Shown: positions 41,206 to 50,995, counted from the first letter of the stretch. The stretch is DNA of 64,000 nucleotides from Deltaproteobacteria bacterium (GCA_016717595.1 JADKFE010000039.1:14051-78050), one strand, 5' to 3'. The notes: generated by a model not told the origin, from the sequence alone. Numbers and translations: made by a program.

Positions 41206-41243
41206 CGGTCGGGGCGACGGCGCGTTAGAGGCGTCGGCGCGGC

Positions 41244-41852
41244 GTGGCCGCGAGCACCCTCTGCTGTTCAGGACTCCGGGCGAACGTGCAGGTCAACCTC
41301 CCGATCTTCTTCGCTGCGCTGGTCTGTGGCCTCGGCGGCGACCTGCTGACGAAGTCTTGGGCGCTGGGCCGTGTGCCCGAGCTCTACGACGCCGAGGCGC
41401 TCATCCCGGGCCTCGTGCAGCTTGTTCACGCCCTGAACCCCGGGGCGATGGTGGGGCTCTTCGCCGAGCTCCCCGGGCGCGGCCCGATCCTCGCGGCCTT
41501 CGCGGTGTTCGCCGTCGGGCTCATGGCGCTGAGCGCCCGTCAGCTCTCGCCGCGCGCCTGGCCCGTCATCGTCGCCCTGGGCGGCGCGGCGGGGGGCGCC
41601 TTGGGCAACGCCCTGGATCGGTTAGACGACGGGGTGGTCTTCGACTTTGTGCGTGTGTACACCGAGCACGCTTGGCTCGCGCCGCTCTTGCGTCGGGCGC
41701 TGGGCTTCGCGGAGCTTCCGGCGTTTAACCTCGCGGATCTGTTCATCCTCGCGGGGCTCTCGGTGTGGTTGTTCCACCAGGTCGTGCTCGCAGAAGAGCC
41801 CTCCCCCGCGGCGGATCCCCCTGCGGAGCCCGCCGCGCCCTCTCCCTCCTGA
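41244..41852 (+). CDS. lspA: Lipoprotein signal peptidase II
   Basis: A 202-residue membrane aspartyl protease that removes the signal peptide from diacylated prolipoproteins. Motifs in order: GGDLLTKSWA (box A region), LNPGAMVGLFAE, LGNALDRLDDGVVFDFVRV with one catalytic Asp, and PAFNLADLFILAG with the second Asp (residues near 130 and 165). Four hydrophobic spans can be traced. GTG at 41244 is the first start in frame; GTG 41286 would remove 14 residues without loss of motifs. It is followed directly by lgt, giving a lipoprotein maturation pair. Confidence 0.93.
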   Translation: MAASTLCCSGLRANVQVNLPIFFAALVCGLGGDLLTKSWALGRVPELYDAEALIPGLVQLVHALNPGAMVGLFAELPGRGPILAAFAVFAVGLMALSARQLSPRAWPVIVALGGAAGGALGNALDRLDDGVVFDFVRVYTEHAWLAPLLRRALGFAELPAFNLADLFILAGLSVWLFHQVVLAEEPSPAADPPAEPAAPSPS

Positions 41853-41864
41853 CCCCAGGCGACC

Positions 41865-42659
41865 ATGCACCCCGTCCTGTTCACCTTGCCCAACGGCTTC
41901 TCGGTTCACACCTACGGGGTCGCCATCGCCGTGGGCACCCTCTGCGCGGTGTTCATCGCGACGCGCTGGGGCGCGAAAGAGGGCATCCACAAGGATGTTT
42001 TCCCTGATCTGGGCTTCTGGGCCATCGTCGGCGGCGTGGTGGGCGCGCGGCTGGAGTACCTGCGGGTGAACTGGCACCTCTTCGCCAACCGCCCGTTCAC
42101 CGACATGCTCAACGTGCGTGACGGCGGCCTCGTGTACTACGGCGGGCTCATCGGCGTGCTGATCGCCTTTTTGGTGATCGTGCAGGTGCGTCGCCTGCCC
42201 GCGGGCAAGGTCTTGGACATCCTCGCGCCTTTGATCCCCTTCGGCCAGATGTTCGGTCGAATCGGCTGTTTCGGCGCGGGCTGCTGCTACGGCCACGAGA
42301 CGGACCTGCCCTGGGCCGTCACCTTCACCGACCCGCTCAGCATCGCGCCCAAGGGGGTGCCCCTGCACCCCACCCAGCTCTACGAGGTGGCGTACTCGGC
42401 GATCTTGTTCGCCACGCTCTACGCCCTTCGCAGCCGCAAACGGTTTGATGGGCAGCTCATCCTGCTCTACCTGATGATCTACCCGGTGCTGCGCTCGCTC
42501 AACGAGATCCTCCGCAACGACGCCGAGCGGGGCTTCTTCTTGGAGGACACCCTGGGCCAGACGATCTCCAACGCCCAGGCGATCTCCTTGATCATCGCCA
42601 CCATCGCCAGCCTGGTGTTCATCTCGAAGTGGAAGGCGGCAGGGCAGACCAAACGCTGA
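41865..42659 (+). CDS. lgt: Prolipoprotein diacylglyceryl transferase
   Basis: A 264-residue inner-membrane enzyme that adds diacylglycerol from phosphatidylglycerol to the lipobox Cys, the first step of lipoprotein maturation. The signature GRIGCFGAGCCYGHE (about residues 127-141) follows the catalytic LVYYGGLIGVL and FGQMFGRIG segments. HPTQLYE and the LRSLNEILRND arginine region are also present. Seven membrane spans. Starts 13 bases after lspA. Its 3' end overlaps the end of comEC on the other strand by 41 bases. Confidence 0.96.
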   Translation: MHPVLFTLPNGFSVHTYGVAIAVGTLCAVFIATRWGAKEGIHKDVFPDLGFWAIVGGVVGARLEYLRVNWHLFANRPFTDMLNVRDGGLVYYGGLIGVLIAFLVIVQVRRLPAGKVLDILAPLIPFGQMFGRIGCFGAGCCYGHETDLPWAVTFTDPLSIAPKGVPLHPTQLYEVAYSAILFATLYALRSRKRFDGQLILLYLMIYPVLRSLNEILRNDAERGFFLEDTLGQTISNAQAISLIIATIASLVFISKWKAAGQTKR

Positions 42660-44832
42660 AGCCTCGGCCTGGGAGGTGGCTTCGGCGCCACATCGTCTGG
42701 CCGTCGGAGCGGAGCTGCAGCGTCCCCTGGCGGTCGGTGCGGTGCTGGAGGGAGGCGGCGTAGCGGCGCACCACGTCGGGGTGGGGGTGGCCGAAGCGGT
42801 TGTCGACGCCGCAGGAGAAGATCGCCAACAAGGGCTGAAGCCGCGCCAACAACGCGGGATCCGAGCTGGTGCGGCTGCCGTGGTGGGCCACCTTGAGCGC
42901 GGTGATCGGCCCCAAGCCGAGCTTGTCCCAGGTGGTGATGAGCGCGGCCTCGGCCTCGGCCTCGACGTCCCCGGGGAAGAGCAGGCTGTGCGCGCCGTGG
43001 CGCAAGAGCAGGGTGATCGACTGGTCGTTGACCTCGTCAAAGTGTTCGCCGGGCTTGGGGTGAAGGATCGTGAGCGCGGGGTGACCGGGGGGCACCTCCA
43101 GGCCGCGGGCGGGTGTGCCGGCCAAGGCCGCCGCGCGCCAGAGGTCTTGAAAGGCGGCCTCATCGGGCAGCGGGGGCCGGGTGATGCGCAAAGCGCCGAC
43201 CTTGAGGCCCTCGACCACGTCTTTGGCGCCGCCCATGTGGTCGGGGTGCGGGTGGCTCACCCACAGCTCATCCACCTCACGGATCCCGGCGCGGCGTAGG
43301 GCCCGCAGCACGTCGTCTCCGGGGGGCCCGGCGTCGATCAGCGCGGTGTAGCCGGGGAGCTGGATGAGCGCGGCGTCGCCTTGGCCGATGGCGAAGAAGG
43401 TGACGTGGAGGCCCTCGGCGGGGAGGAGGCGCAGGAGCGAGAGGAGCGCGAAGACCCCGGCGAGGCCGTGGTGACGGGCCGAGAGGCAGGCGAGGACGAT
43501 CAGCGCCGCGCCGAGGGGGCCCGCGGCGGGGTGGGCGACCGGGGCGTCGATGAGGCGTAACCAGAGGATCGTGGCCTCACAGGCGCCATCGGCGATGGCC
43601 AGGGGCAAGACGCCACCTCCGCCCAAGGCCAACAGCGCGCCGGGGGTGGCGAAGATCGAGGTGAGCGGGATGGCGACGAGGTTGGCGAGGGGCGCGGTGA
43701 GCGAGAGCTCTTGGAAGATCCACACCGAGACCGGCAAGGTGCCCGCCGTGGCCCCAAGGGTGGTGGTGACCGCCCCGGCGAGGCCCTTCACCAGCCACGG
43801 GAGGTCGGGGGGGATCATCCGCCCCAGCTTGGCGCCGACGGTCAACATCCCGATGACCGCGCCGAAGGAGAGCCAGGCGGAGACGCTGCGCGCGGCGCTG
43901 GGCTCACAGACGACCATCACCCCGGCGGCGAGGCCCAAGAGGTTCCAGGGGTTCGCCCCCCGGGCCGTGGCCTGACCGGCGACCACCCCGGCGGTCATCC
44001 AGCCCGCGCGCACCGCCGGGATCGGCCAGCCCACGAGCTCCCCGAAGGCCAAGAGCGCGCCGAGCCCCGCCAGCGGCGCGAGGCGGTTGAGCCCTCCTTG
44101 TGGGCGCAACAGGCTGAGCGGGCGGATCAGGGCCGTGACGATCCCTGAAGCCATCGCCGCGATCATCACGAAGTGTAGGCCCGAGACCGAGACGAGGTGG
44201 GTGGTGCCCGTGCGCCGCAAGAGGGCCTTGGTGTCGTCGTCGAGGCCTGCACGATCCCCCAAGGCCAAGGCGCGGAGCAGGCCCCGGTGGGTGGCGTGCT
44301 CGAAGGGATCCGGCGGCGCGGGGCCGGGGAAGGCGCCCAAGACGAGGGTGGACTGGGCGCGCACGCCGCTTCGTAGGCCACGCAGGAGGTCGTCCCTCAC
44401 CGGGTCGGGCTCGCCGGGCAGCGCCTCACGACCGAGCGGCCGGGCCTCACCGCGCACGGAGACGCGGTCGCCGACGCGGAGGTCTCCCCCGCCGCTCAGC
44501 TCCACAGGCCCGGTGAGCGGGGTGGCGCCGAGCTGGCTCACCTGGAGGATGGCCCGGCCGCCACGAACCTCGACCACCTCGCCCCGAAGCTGCACCGGCC
44601 CGTCGAGGAGCGGCCCCGGCGCGCGCAGGCCCGGCGCGGTGAGCCCCAGGCACAAGGCCGCGGCCCAGGTGGCGAGCCAGCCGAGGCCCCGCTCACCCAC
44701 GGCCAGGGCGATCAGCGCCAAGGCGCCCAAGGCCAAGAGCGTGTGCGCCGGGTTGGGCTGGAGCCACGGCCACAACACCACGCCCAAGGCGGTGAGCAGG
44801 CCAGGGATCAACAGCGGCGCGGAGCTGGGCAT
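42619..44832 (-). CDS. comEC: ComEC/Rec2-family DNA uptake channel
   Basis: A 737-residue membrane protein of natural transformation. The N-terminal OB-like domain is followed by the Competence membrane domain (LLRRTGTTHLVSVSGLHFVMIAAMASGI and FGELVGWPIPAVRAGWMTAGVV, residues about 205-300). The C-terminal metallo-beta-lactamase domain has VTFFAIGQGDAALIQLPGYTALIDAGPPGDD, HPHPDHMGGAKDVV (about 527) and KVAHHGSRTSSDP. It pulls single-stranded DNA across the inner membrane. Length is within the usual range. It is convergent with and overlaps lgt. No other com genes are present here. Confidence 0.93.
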   Translation of the reverse strand: MPSSAPLLIPGLLTALGVVLWPWLQPNPAHTLLALGALALIALAVGERGLGWLATWAAALCLGLTAPGLRAPGPLLDGPVQLRGEVVEVRGGRAILQVSQLGATPLTGPVELSGGGDLRVGDRVSVRGEARPLGREALPGEPDPVRDDLLRGLRSGVRAQSTLVLGAFPGPAPPDPFEHATHRGLLRALALGDRAGLDDDTKALLRRTGTTHLVSVSGLHFVMIAAMASGIVTALIRPLSLLRPQGGLNRLAPLAGLGALLAFGELVGWPIPAVRAGWMTAGVVAGQATARGANPWNLLGLAAGVMVVCEPSAARSVSAWLSFGAVIGMLTVGAKLGRMIPPDLPWLVKGLAGAVTTTLGATAGTLPVSVWIFQELSLTAPLANLVAIPLTSIFATPGALLALGGGGVLPLAIADGACEATILWLRLIDAPVAHPAAGPLGAALIVLACLSARHHGLAGVFALLSLLRLLPAEGLHVTFFAIGQGDAALIQLPGYTALIDAGPPGDDVLRALRRAGIREVDELWVSHPHPDHMGGAKDVVEGLKVGALRITRPPLPDEAAFQDLWRAAALAGTPARGLEVPPGHPALTILHPKPGEHFDEVNDQSITLLLRHGAHSLLFPGDVEAEAEAALITTWDKLGLGPITALKVAHHGSRTSSDPALLARLQPLLAIFSCGVDNRFGHPHPDVVRRYAASLQHRTDRQGTLQLRSDGQTMWRRSHLPGRGFSVWSALPPSTSR

Positions 44833-44940
44833 GGCCCCGCGCTTCGCAAGGTCTATGCCAAGGCGCGAAGGGCACGGGCGGGGTCAAGGGCGGCGATTCA
44901 CCGCGGAGACGGCTGACAGGGGCGGGCTTGGGTTACGGCC

Positions 44941-46317
44941 TCAGCCCGCTTCGGCCTCGACCACCCCGGCGATGTGGTGCAGCACCCGCAGGTGGATCGC
45001 GTGAATCGAGGCGTCGCTCCACAGGCCCCAGAAGGGCTCCGGGGCCATGTCGAAGGTGTAGACCGTGCGGCCGGTGAGCCGGGTGCCGCCGTCGTCTAGG
45101 GCCGTGAGCACAAACTCGCCGCGGCGGCTCTTGAGGATGCCGTCGAGGTGCGGCGCGTAGACGGTGTTGTAGGGGCTCCACTCGTGCATGGTCGGCGGGC
45201 TCTCACGCACGTCGAAGGCGAGGTGGTGAGGGGGATCCCAGGTGGTGATCGGCTCGACGAAGGGGCCCGTCGAGAACTCGCAGTAGCGCACCGCGCCCAC
45301 GCCGTCGCCTTCGATTCGGGCGCGGATGGGGTAGGCGATGCCGGTGTGGAAGTACCACTCGGGGGGCTCGGGCAGCTCGACGCCGCCGAAGCCGATGACG
45401 GCGTCCCACACGGCCTCGGGCGGGGCGGCGATGTCCACCGTGGTCTCGACGATGCGCTCTTGGGCCGGGGGCGGCTCGGCGATGCCTAAAAACGGCAAGG
45501 CCCCCAGCGGCGCGGCCAAGGCGCGCTGGGCCTCGACCCGGGCGAGCCCGGCGCCCAAAAACACGCCGAGGAGCGCCAGAGGCATCACCAAGGGCGCGGC
45601 CATCGCCAGGCAGATGATGCCCTCCAGCGCCGTGAGCAGCAGCAACGAGCCGCTGATCGCCACGGTGAGGGAGCCGACGATGAGGTTTGGCAAGAGGCCT
45701 TGGGGGGATCGGGCGTTGAGCAAGAAGCCCGCCACCATGCCCATCATCGCCGGGGTGCCCACGAAGAGCGCGTTGCCGTACTCGCCGAGCACAAACACCG
45801 AGAACGCCGTCATGCCTACGCCCAGCAAGGCCCCGCCGCCGACCCCGGTGAGCGCCGCCCACAACACCCGCTCTTCGCCCCGAAGCGGCGTCGAGATCGG
45901 CCGCGCCGGACGGCTGGGCAGCGCCGCGAGCAGCAGCAAGAACAAGAAGTTCAGGATCGGCACAAAAAAGAACAGCCCAAAGAACGCCGGGAGGCCCGCG
46001 TCACGGGCCCGGCGCACGGACATGCTCACGCCGATCCAGGCGAAGGGTAAGGTCCACAGCGCCCACAGCGCGAACAGCCACTCCGGCGCGTCCCCCGCCG
46101 GGGCGATTCGCACCGTGGCGATCGGCGAGAGGAAGGCGTAGAGCGGGTAGAGCGTCTGCGTGTACGCATAGACGAAGGCCGCCTCGACGACATACTTCAC
46201 GCCCATGAGGCCGAAGCCTGCGGCGGCGTAGAGCCGACGGTTCACCGGCGCGGTGACCCCGGCGAGCTGGGAGAAGAGGGACGGCGGGGCGGAGGGGACG
46301 GGGACGAGCTCAGACAT
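44941..46317 (-). CDS. Membrane protein with DUF805-like half and C-terminal SRPBCC domain
   Basis: A 458-residue protein of two parts. The first 260 residues have several membrane helices; WLFALWALWTLPFAWIGVSMSVRRARDAGLPAFFGLFFFVPILNFLFLLLL is DUF805-like ('RLrDiG...w...l..iP...l'). The C-terminal 160 residues are a START/SRPBCC fold: VETTVDIAAPPEAVWDAVIGFGGVELPEPPEWYFHTGIAYPIRARIEGDGVGAVRYCEFSTGPFVEPITTWDPPHHLAFDV. That fold binds hydrophobic ligands. I know of no established function for the fusion. The -10 at 46325-46330 lies seven bases before its ATG. Confidence 0.8.
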   Translation of the reverse strand: MSELVPVPSAPPSLFSQLAGVTAPVNRRLYAAAGFGLMGVKYVVEAAFVYAYTQTLYPLYAFLSPIATVRIAPAGDAPEWLFALWALWTLPFAWIGVSMSVRRARDAGLPAFFGLFFFVPILNFLFLLLLAALPSRPARPISTPLRGEERVLWAALTGVGGGALLGVGMTAFSVFVLGEYGNALFVGTPAMMGMVAGFLLNARSPQGLLPNLIVGSLTVAISGSLLLLTALEGIICLAMAAPLVMPLALLGVFLGAGLARVEAQRALAAPLGALPFLGIAEPPPAQERIVETTVDIAAPPEAVWDAVIGFGGVELPEPPEWYFHTGIAYPIRARIEGDGVGAVRYCEFSTGPFVEPITTWDPPHHLAFDVRESPPTMHEWSPYNTVYAPHLDGILKSRRGEFVLTALDDGGTRLTGRTVYTFDMAPEPFWGLWSDASIHAIHLRVLHHIAGVVEAEAG

Positions 46318-46324
46318 GCCGGGG

Positions 46325-46352
46325 ATCGTACACTGATCCCGATCAAGTTGAA
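46325..46352 (-). promoter_or_regulatory. Promoter of the DUF805/SRPBCC gene, probably leaderless
   Basis: TTCAAC (46352-46347), 16 bases, then TACGAT (46330-46325) on the minus strand. The -10 ends seven bases before ATG 46317. A palindrome TGATC-CC-GATCA (46334-46345) lies in the spacer and could bind a repressor. No ribosome site before the ATG. Confidence 0.4.
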
Positions 46353-46377
46353 CGTTCCCCGAACCCTTCGCCGGGTC

Positions 46378-47586
46378 TTAAACCCTGCTGAGCAGCGCCT
46401 TGGCCCGTTCTGCCCCGGCCTCGATCTCCATGACCGTGAACCTGGAGAGCGCGATGGCGGCGAGTTTACCGGCCTCGACGGGATCTTGCTCAAGGAGGCG
46501 CTCGGCGAGGAGCAAGGCGGCGCGGGCGTACCACGGCGTGTTGCCCGAGCAGTCCTCAAGAGCGCGCTGCAGGGCCTCGACGCCCCCAAGGAGGCCGGCC
46601 TCGGCGGCGAGCACCCGGGACATGCCCGCGAGCCAGGGCGCCTGGGCCTCATCGGCGAGGCGCAGGGCGAGGTTGAGGTCGTCTAAGGCGCCAGGCAGGC
46701 CCGCGGCGTGTCGGGCCAAGGCCCGCGCGAGGCGCGCACGAGACTCCAGAAGGGGCATGCCCCGGCTCTCGGCGTAGGCGATGGGCTCGTCCAAGGCGCT
46801 GGGCAAGGGCCGCGCCCCCGCCGCCAAGGCCGCCAAGGCCCGACCGGCGCTCACCGAGAACAGGCCGCCGCGTCGCCCGGCCTCGGTCCACAGCCGGGCG
46901 GCCTCGTCGTACAGGGTGAGGGCCTCGGCGGCCTCACCAGAGACCCAGGCCAGCTCCGCCAGCTCACCCACGGCGGCCGCGCAGGCGCCACGCGCGGCGG
47001 GCTGGTCGCCCAGGGCCTCGGCGACGTCGTGAAAGCCCCGCGCGGCGTCGGCCAGATGGCCGAGGAGCCGGGCGAGCTGGGCCTCCCGAAACCGCGCGGC
47101 CTCGGCGAGCAGGCCCTCGGCGCCGGATCGAAGCTGGTGAACGACGGCTTGCAGCCCGATGAGGTCTCCCCGGGCGAGGAGCGCCCCGGCGAGGCTGTCG
47201 AGCAAGATCGCGTGAATGTTCGGCGGCACCCCGGCGGCGAGGCGCTCTCGGGCGGTCTGCTCGGCGAGCTGAAGCTGCCCCGCGTCCAACAGACAGGCGA
47301 TGAGGTACGCCGAGAGCCCCGCGCGCTGGCCGGGATCTTCGGTGAGCTGGAGCGCGCGCTCGACGCCGATGAGGGTGGAGGCGGGGCGGTCGTCGCGGCG
47401 GAAGGCGTCGACGGCCTGGAGCGCCGCGAGGCGCGCGATGTCGAGGCGACGCTCGGCGAGGGCCAGCTCACCGGCCTCGCCCCAGGCCTCCCCGGCGTCC
47501 TCCCAACGGGCCGCTTGAGCGGCGGTCAGCGCGCGGCGAATGGCGCGGGCGAGGGCCAGCGGGAGGGTGTCGAGGTCAAGCTGCAC
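46378..47586 (-). CDS. TPR-like helical repeat protein
   Basis: A 402-residue cytoplasmic all-helical protein with degenerate tetratricopeptide units (ALTAAQAARWEDAGEAWGEAGELALAERRLDIARLAALQAVDAFRR, GDQPAARGACAAAVGELAELAWVSGEAAEALTLYDEAARLWTEAGR, ESRARLARALARHAAGLPGALDDLNLALRLADEAQAPW). No catalytic motif. It is the last gene of the long minus-strand signalling locus and starts 24 bases after the stop of the exported protein upstream. It may serve as a scaffold or read-out for that locus. A similar protein lies at 57438. Confidence 0.8.
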   Translation of the reverse strand: MQLDLDTLPLALARAIRRALTAAQAARWEDAGEAWGEAGELALAERRLDIARLAALQAVDAFRRDDRPASTLIGVERALQLTEDPGQRAGLSAYLIACLLDAGQLQLAEQTARERLAAGVPPNIHAILLDSLAGALLARGDLIGLQAVVHQLRSGAEGLLAEAARFREAQLARLLGHLADAARGFHDVAEALGDQPAARGACAAAVGELAELAWVSGEAAEALTLYDEAARLWTEAGRRGGLFSVSAGRALAALAAGARPLPSALDEPIAYAESRGMPLLESRARLARALARHAAGLPGALDDLNLALRLADEAQAPWLAGMSRVLAAEAGLLGGVEALQRALEDCSGNTPWYARAALLLAERLLEQDPVEAGKLAAIALSRFTVMEIEAGAERAKALLSRV

Positions 47587-47610
47587 GACGGGCCGCCTCG
47601 GGCGTAGACG

Positions 47611-48630
47611 TCAGAAGCGCCCCGTGAGCCCGACGCCCGCGGGGCTCACCAGGAGCGCCGTGTCGTCGGTGACGAAGTAGCCCACGCCGAGCCCCGCGGC
47701 GCCGACGCCCAGAAGCCCCATCGTCGAGAACCGAAGCAGGTTGAACTGGGCGCTGAGCGCGTCGGCCTCGGCGCGGTTCATGGTGGCGGGGGCGGCCCGC
47801 ACGGCCTCGATCTCGGCGTAGGTGGGGTTCACCGCGGCGAAGTTGAGCACCGCGCCGCCCAAGAACAGCGCGCCGCCAGCGCCCATGATCGCCACCCGGG
47901 TCATGTTGACGTCACGCTCGGGGCGGGGCTCTTTGGGCTCTTTGGGCTCCTTCGGCTCTTTGCCCTCATCGGGCTTCTTGCCGCCTTTGCCGCCCTTTCC
48001 GCCGCCAGCGTCGGCCACGGCGCCGCCGCCCAAGGTGCCGCCTTCGCAGAGCGCGTAGTAGTTGGGCGCCTCGCCGAAGGTGTACCACTCGTTGTAGAGC
48101 TTGGCGTCGGGGCAGTGGACCTGCACCAGATGCCGACCCTCGACCACGAGCTCAAACTGGTTGAGCAGGCGGCCATCGACGAAGACCTTCACGTTGGGGC
48201 GGTCTTCCCGAACGCCGGGCTCGACGTGGGTGCGCGCGCCGACCTCTAAACGGAGGGCCTCAAAGAGATCTTGGGGCTCTTGGTCAGCGACGAGGGTGGT
48301 GTCGAAGGCGTACTCAAGATCGGCGAGCAGCGCCAGGCGCCAGAGCTCAAGCGTCTTCTTGTCGCGGTCGCCGTCGTAGTACTCGAGCACGCCGCGGTAG
48401 AACGAGATCGACGCCAAGGACTGGCTGAGCACGACCGAGGACGAGGTCGCGGCGTTGGCCTCGGCTTGGTCCAAGAGCACACGCGCCTGCTCAAAGTCGC
48501 CGTCGTTGATCGCGGTGAGCGCGGCCTGGACGTCGTCTTCGACCTTGCCTGCGAGGGCGGGGGCGGCCCACAGGAGCAGGCCGAGGCCCAGACCCAAGGA
48601 TCGTAGAGGGGTGGAGAGGGTCATTCGCAT
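47611..48630 (-). CDS. Exported protein with PEGA-like region and Lys/Glu/Pro linker
   Basis: A 339-residue protein. The signal peptide (TLSTPLRSLGLGLGLLLWAAPALAG, cut after ALA) is followed by a helical region, EDDVQAALTAINDGDFEQARVLLDQAEANAATSSSVVLSQSLASISFYRGVLEYYDGD, that looks TPR-like. Then comes a short beta segment (NVKVFVDGRLLNQFELVVEGRHLVQVHC) of PEGA type. A Gly/Lys linker with GKEPKEPKEPKEP repeats and two C-terminal membrane helices follow. The start ATG 48630 has GGGAG seven bases upstream; it overlaps the 3' end of the kinase gene. Confidence 0.78.
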   Translation of the reverse strand: MRMTLSTPLRSLGLGLGLLLWAAPALAGKVEDDVQAALTAINDGDFEQARVLLDQAEANAATSSSVVLSQSLASISFYRGVLEYYDGDRDKKTLELWRLALLADLEYAFDTTLVADQEPQDLFEALRLEVGARTHVEPGVREDRPNVKVFVDGRLLNQFELVVEGRHLVQVHCPDAKLYNEWYTFGEAPNYYALCEGGTLGGGAVADAGGGKGGKGGKKPDEGKEPKEPKEPKEPRPERDVNMTRVAIMGAGGALFLGGAVLNFAAVNPTYAEIEAVRAAPATMNRAEADALSAQFNLLRFSTMGLLGVGAAGLGVGYFVTDDTALLVSPAGVGLTGRF

Positions 48631-50946
48631 CCGCGCAGCTCCCAGTCCGAGTTGTCGTTGGCGAGGTCGAGGCGGAAGGTGCAGGTCTTGCCCGCGACCG
48701 CCTTGACCGTGCTCCGGCGAGGCACGCCGCCGTCTTTGGGCGTGACCTTGGTGCGATAGCTGCCCGCAGGCACGTTGTCGAGCTTGAGGCGCCCGCCGCT
48801 GCCGTCCCACTCTTTTGAGTAGCCGAAGCTGCTGTTGACGCTCAGCTCACCCGCGCCGATGGGCACGATCATCATCACGAGGTTGCCGCCGTTCGCCGCC
48901 GGGGGCGGCGCCTCGACGGGGGTGGTCTGGCCGCTGCCTGCGCCTGGGTCTTTGGGCGGTGGGGTGATCAAGGCCGGGCCCGTCGGTTTGGGGCCGTTCG
49001 GCGGCGTGTTGGGCGGCGGTGTGTTGGGCGGCGTGCTGGGCGGCGTCGTGGGGTTGGACGGCGGCGGCGTGACCTCCACCGGCGGCGGCGTGACGTCGAC
49101 CTTGGGGGGCGTCGTGGTCGTCTGATCCGTCGGGAGCGGGGGCTCGACGGTGGGGGGCGTCGGCGCGGGGTCGTCTCCGCCGCCGGTGACCGCGACGCCG
49201 ACGCCGATGGCCAACATGAAGGCCACGGCGAGGCCCACCCACTTGCCGACGCCGCCGCTGGGCGCGGGGGGCTCAAGCTCAACGGGCGGGGCGGCGCGCT
49301 CAACCTTGGGCGGCGCGGCCTTGGGCGGCTCGACCTTGGGCGGCTCGACCTTGGGGGGCTCGACCTTGGGGGCCTCGAAGACGGCGGGCTCGTGGAGGCC
49401 GAGGGAGACGCCGACCCCTAAGCTTGGCTCGTTGTCGACGACCGGCGGCGCGGGCGGCGGCGTGAAGACGGGCTCGTCTTGGGCGGTCGGGACGGTGTCG
49501 GGCGAGACCGCGCCGGGCTCGAGCTCCTCGGCCTCGGGGGAGCGGGTCTCCGCCGCCAACGCCGGCGGCTCCTCTTGTTGAGCGGAGGGGGCCTCATCGG
49601 GGGCCGCCGCGGCCTCATCAGGGCTGGGCGTCTCCGGGGCCACCGCGGGCAGCTCATCCGAGGCGGTGTCGTGGGACAGCGGCTCTTGCACGATGAACGT
49701 GGAGTCTGCGGCCACCAGCGGCGTCGCGGGCAGGGGCGTAGGCTCTAAGCTGGGCCGAGGGTCCGCGGGCCGGGTCTGCGGCGGGCGGGCTCGCCGTGGC
49801 GCCCGAGGAGGACGGCGGCGTGAACGGGATCGCGTCACGTTTGGGCGGGCGGCTGCGCGGCGAAGACGCCGGGCCGTCATCGGGCGGGATCGTCTTGTCG
49901 GAGGGGGGCGGCGTGGTGCGGTCGGCGCCGCCGGGGCCCACGCCTTCGGTGTCAAAGGAGGCGCTGCGGTCCTCAAACACCGTGGAGCCCGCGAGATCGT
50001 CGTCTTCAGAGGGCGAGTGGGGGTTCGCGTCGATGCAGGCGCGCACGGCCTGCTTCGCGAAGCGGCTCAGGCGCATCCCCGGCGTGTCCTCCAGCAGCAC
50101 CTCCATCTGGTCGGTGAGCTGGTCGGCGCTGGGGCGGTCGGTGGGCTCGTAGCTCAACATCGCCCGCAGGAGGCCGCGCAGGCGCTCCGCGAGGCCACCC
50201 TCTAAGGCGCCGAGGTCAATCTCGGCGACACGCTGGATCATCGAGCGCTCGTAACGCTCGGGGCGAATGTGAATCTTCCCGTAGGCTTGGCAGGTGAGCA
50301 CCTCGTAGAAGGTGACGCCCAACGAGAAGATGTCGCCCGCGGGCGTGTCGGGGTCGCCGAGGAGGCGCTCCGGCGCCATGTACGCTTGAGAGCCGAAGGC
50401 GAGGGCCTGGGTCTTGGCCTCGCGGTCCTCAAAGTTGGCCCGGGCGGTGCCGAAGTCCAGGAGCTTCACGTCGCCGTCGATGGTCAACATGACGTTCGAC
50501 GGCTTGATGTCGCGGTGGATGAGGCGCAGGGGCTCGCCGCCTTGGAGCGGCACGGTGTTGTAGGCGGCGTCTAAGGCGGAGGCGACGGCACGAATGCACT
50601 CAAAGGCCGCCGGGAGCGAGAACGGCTGGTTGACCGTGGCGAGGTAGCTGCTCAGAGACTTGAGATCGACGCCCTCGAGGTACTCCATGATGACCGCGGC
50701 CTGACCACGGACGGAGGTGAGATCCTCGACACGCACGATGTTTCGGTGGCGCAGGCGGCCGAGCAGGCGCGCCTCGTCACGAGCGCGCTGGGCGATCTCC
50801 TCGTGGGTTGTCCACTGGCCGTGCAGCACCTTGATCGCCACGACGGACGAGAAGTTGTCCGAGGTGACCATCTCAGCGAGGTAGACCTTCCCGAAGCCGC
50901 CCTGGGCTAGCTCCTTGAGGAAGCGGAATCTACGCCTCGGGGTCAT
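48621..50946 (-). CDS. Membrane Ser/Thr protein kinase with PEGA-like C-terminus, frameshifted
   Basis: The first frame (start ATG 50946) is an active-looking kinase: ELAQGGFGKVYLAEM (Gly loop), VVAIKVLHG (Lys), LIHRDIKPSNVML (about residue 145), LLDFGTARA (about 161), AYMAPERL, and ends in a Pro-rich linker. Protein-like sequence then moves to the other frame, near 49790: ARPPQTRPADPRPSLEPTPLPATPLVAADSTF..., an acidic Pro-rich stretch with five KVEPP-type units, one membrane span (LAVAFMLAIGVGVAV) and an extracytoplasmic end (FGYSKEWDGSGGRLKLDNVPAGSYRTKVTPKDGG) like a PEGA domain. One extra base explains the break. The whole would be about 775 residues. Confidence 0.82.
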
Positions 50947-50995
50947 GCGGGGGCTCCAGAGTGTTCAACTTCCGCGCCTGCGGGAGCGCTTGGCG

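Noticed and set aside
49300..49380. Short tandem DNA repeats in the kinase gene
   Set aside because: They encode the KVEPP units of the Pro-rich linker and stay in frame; not a separate element.
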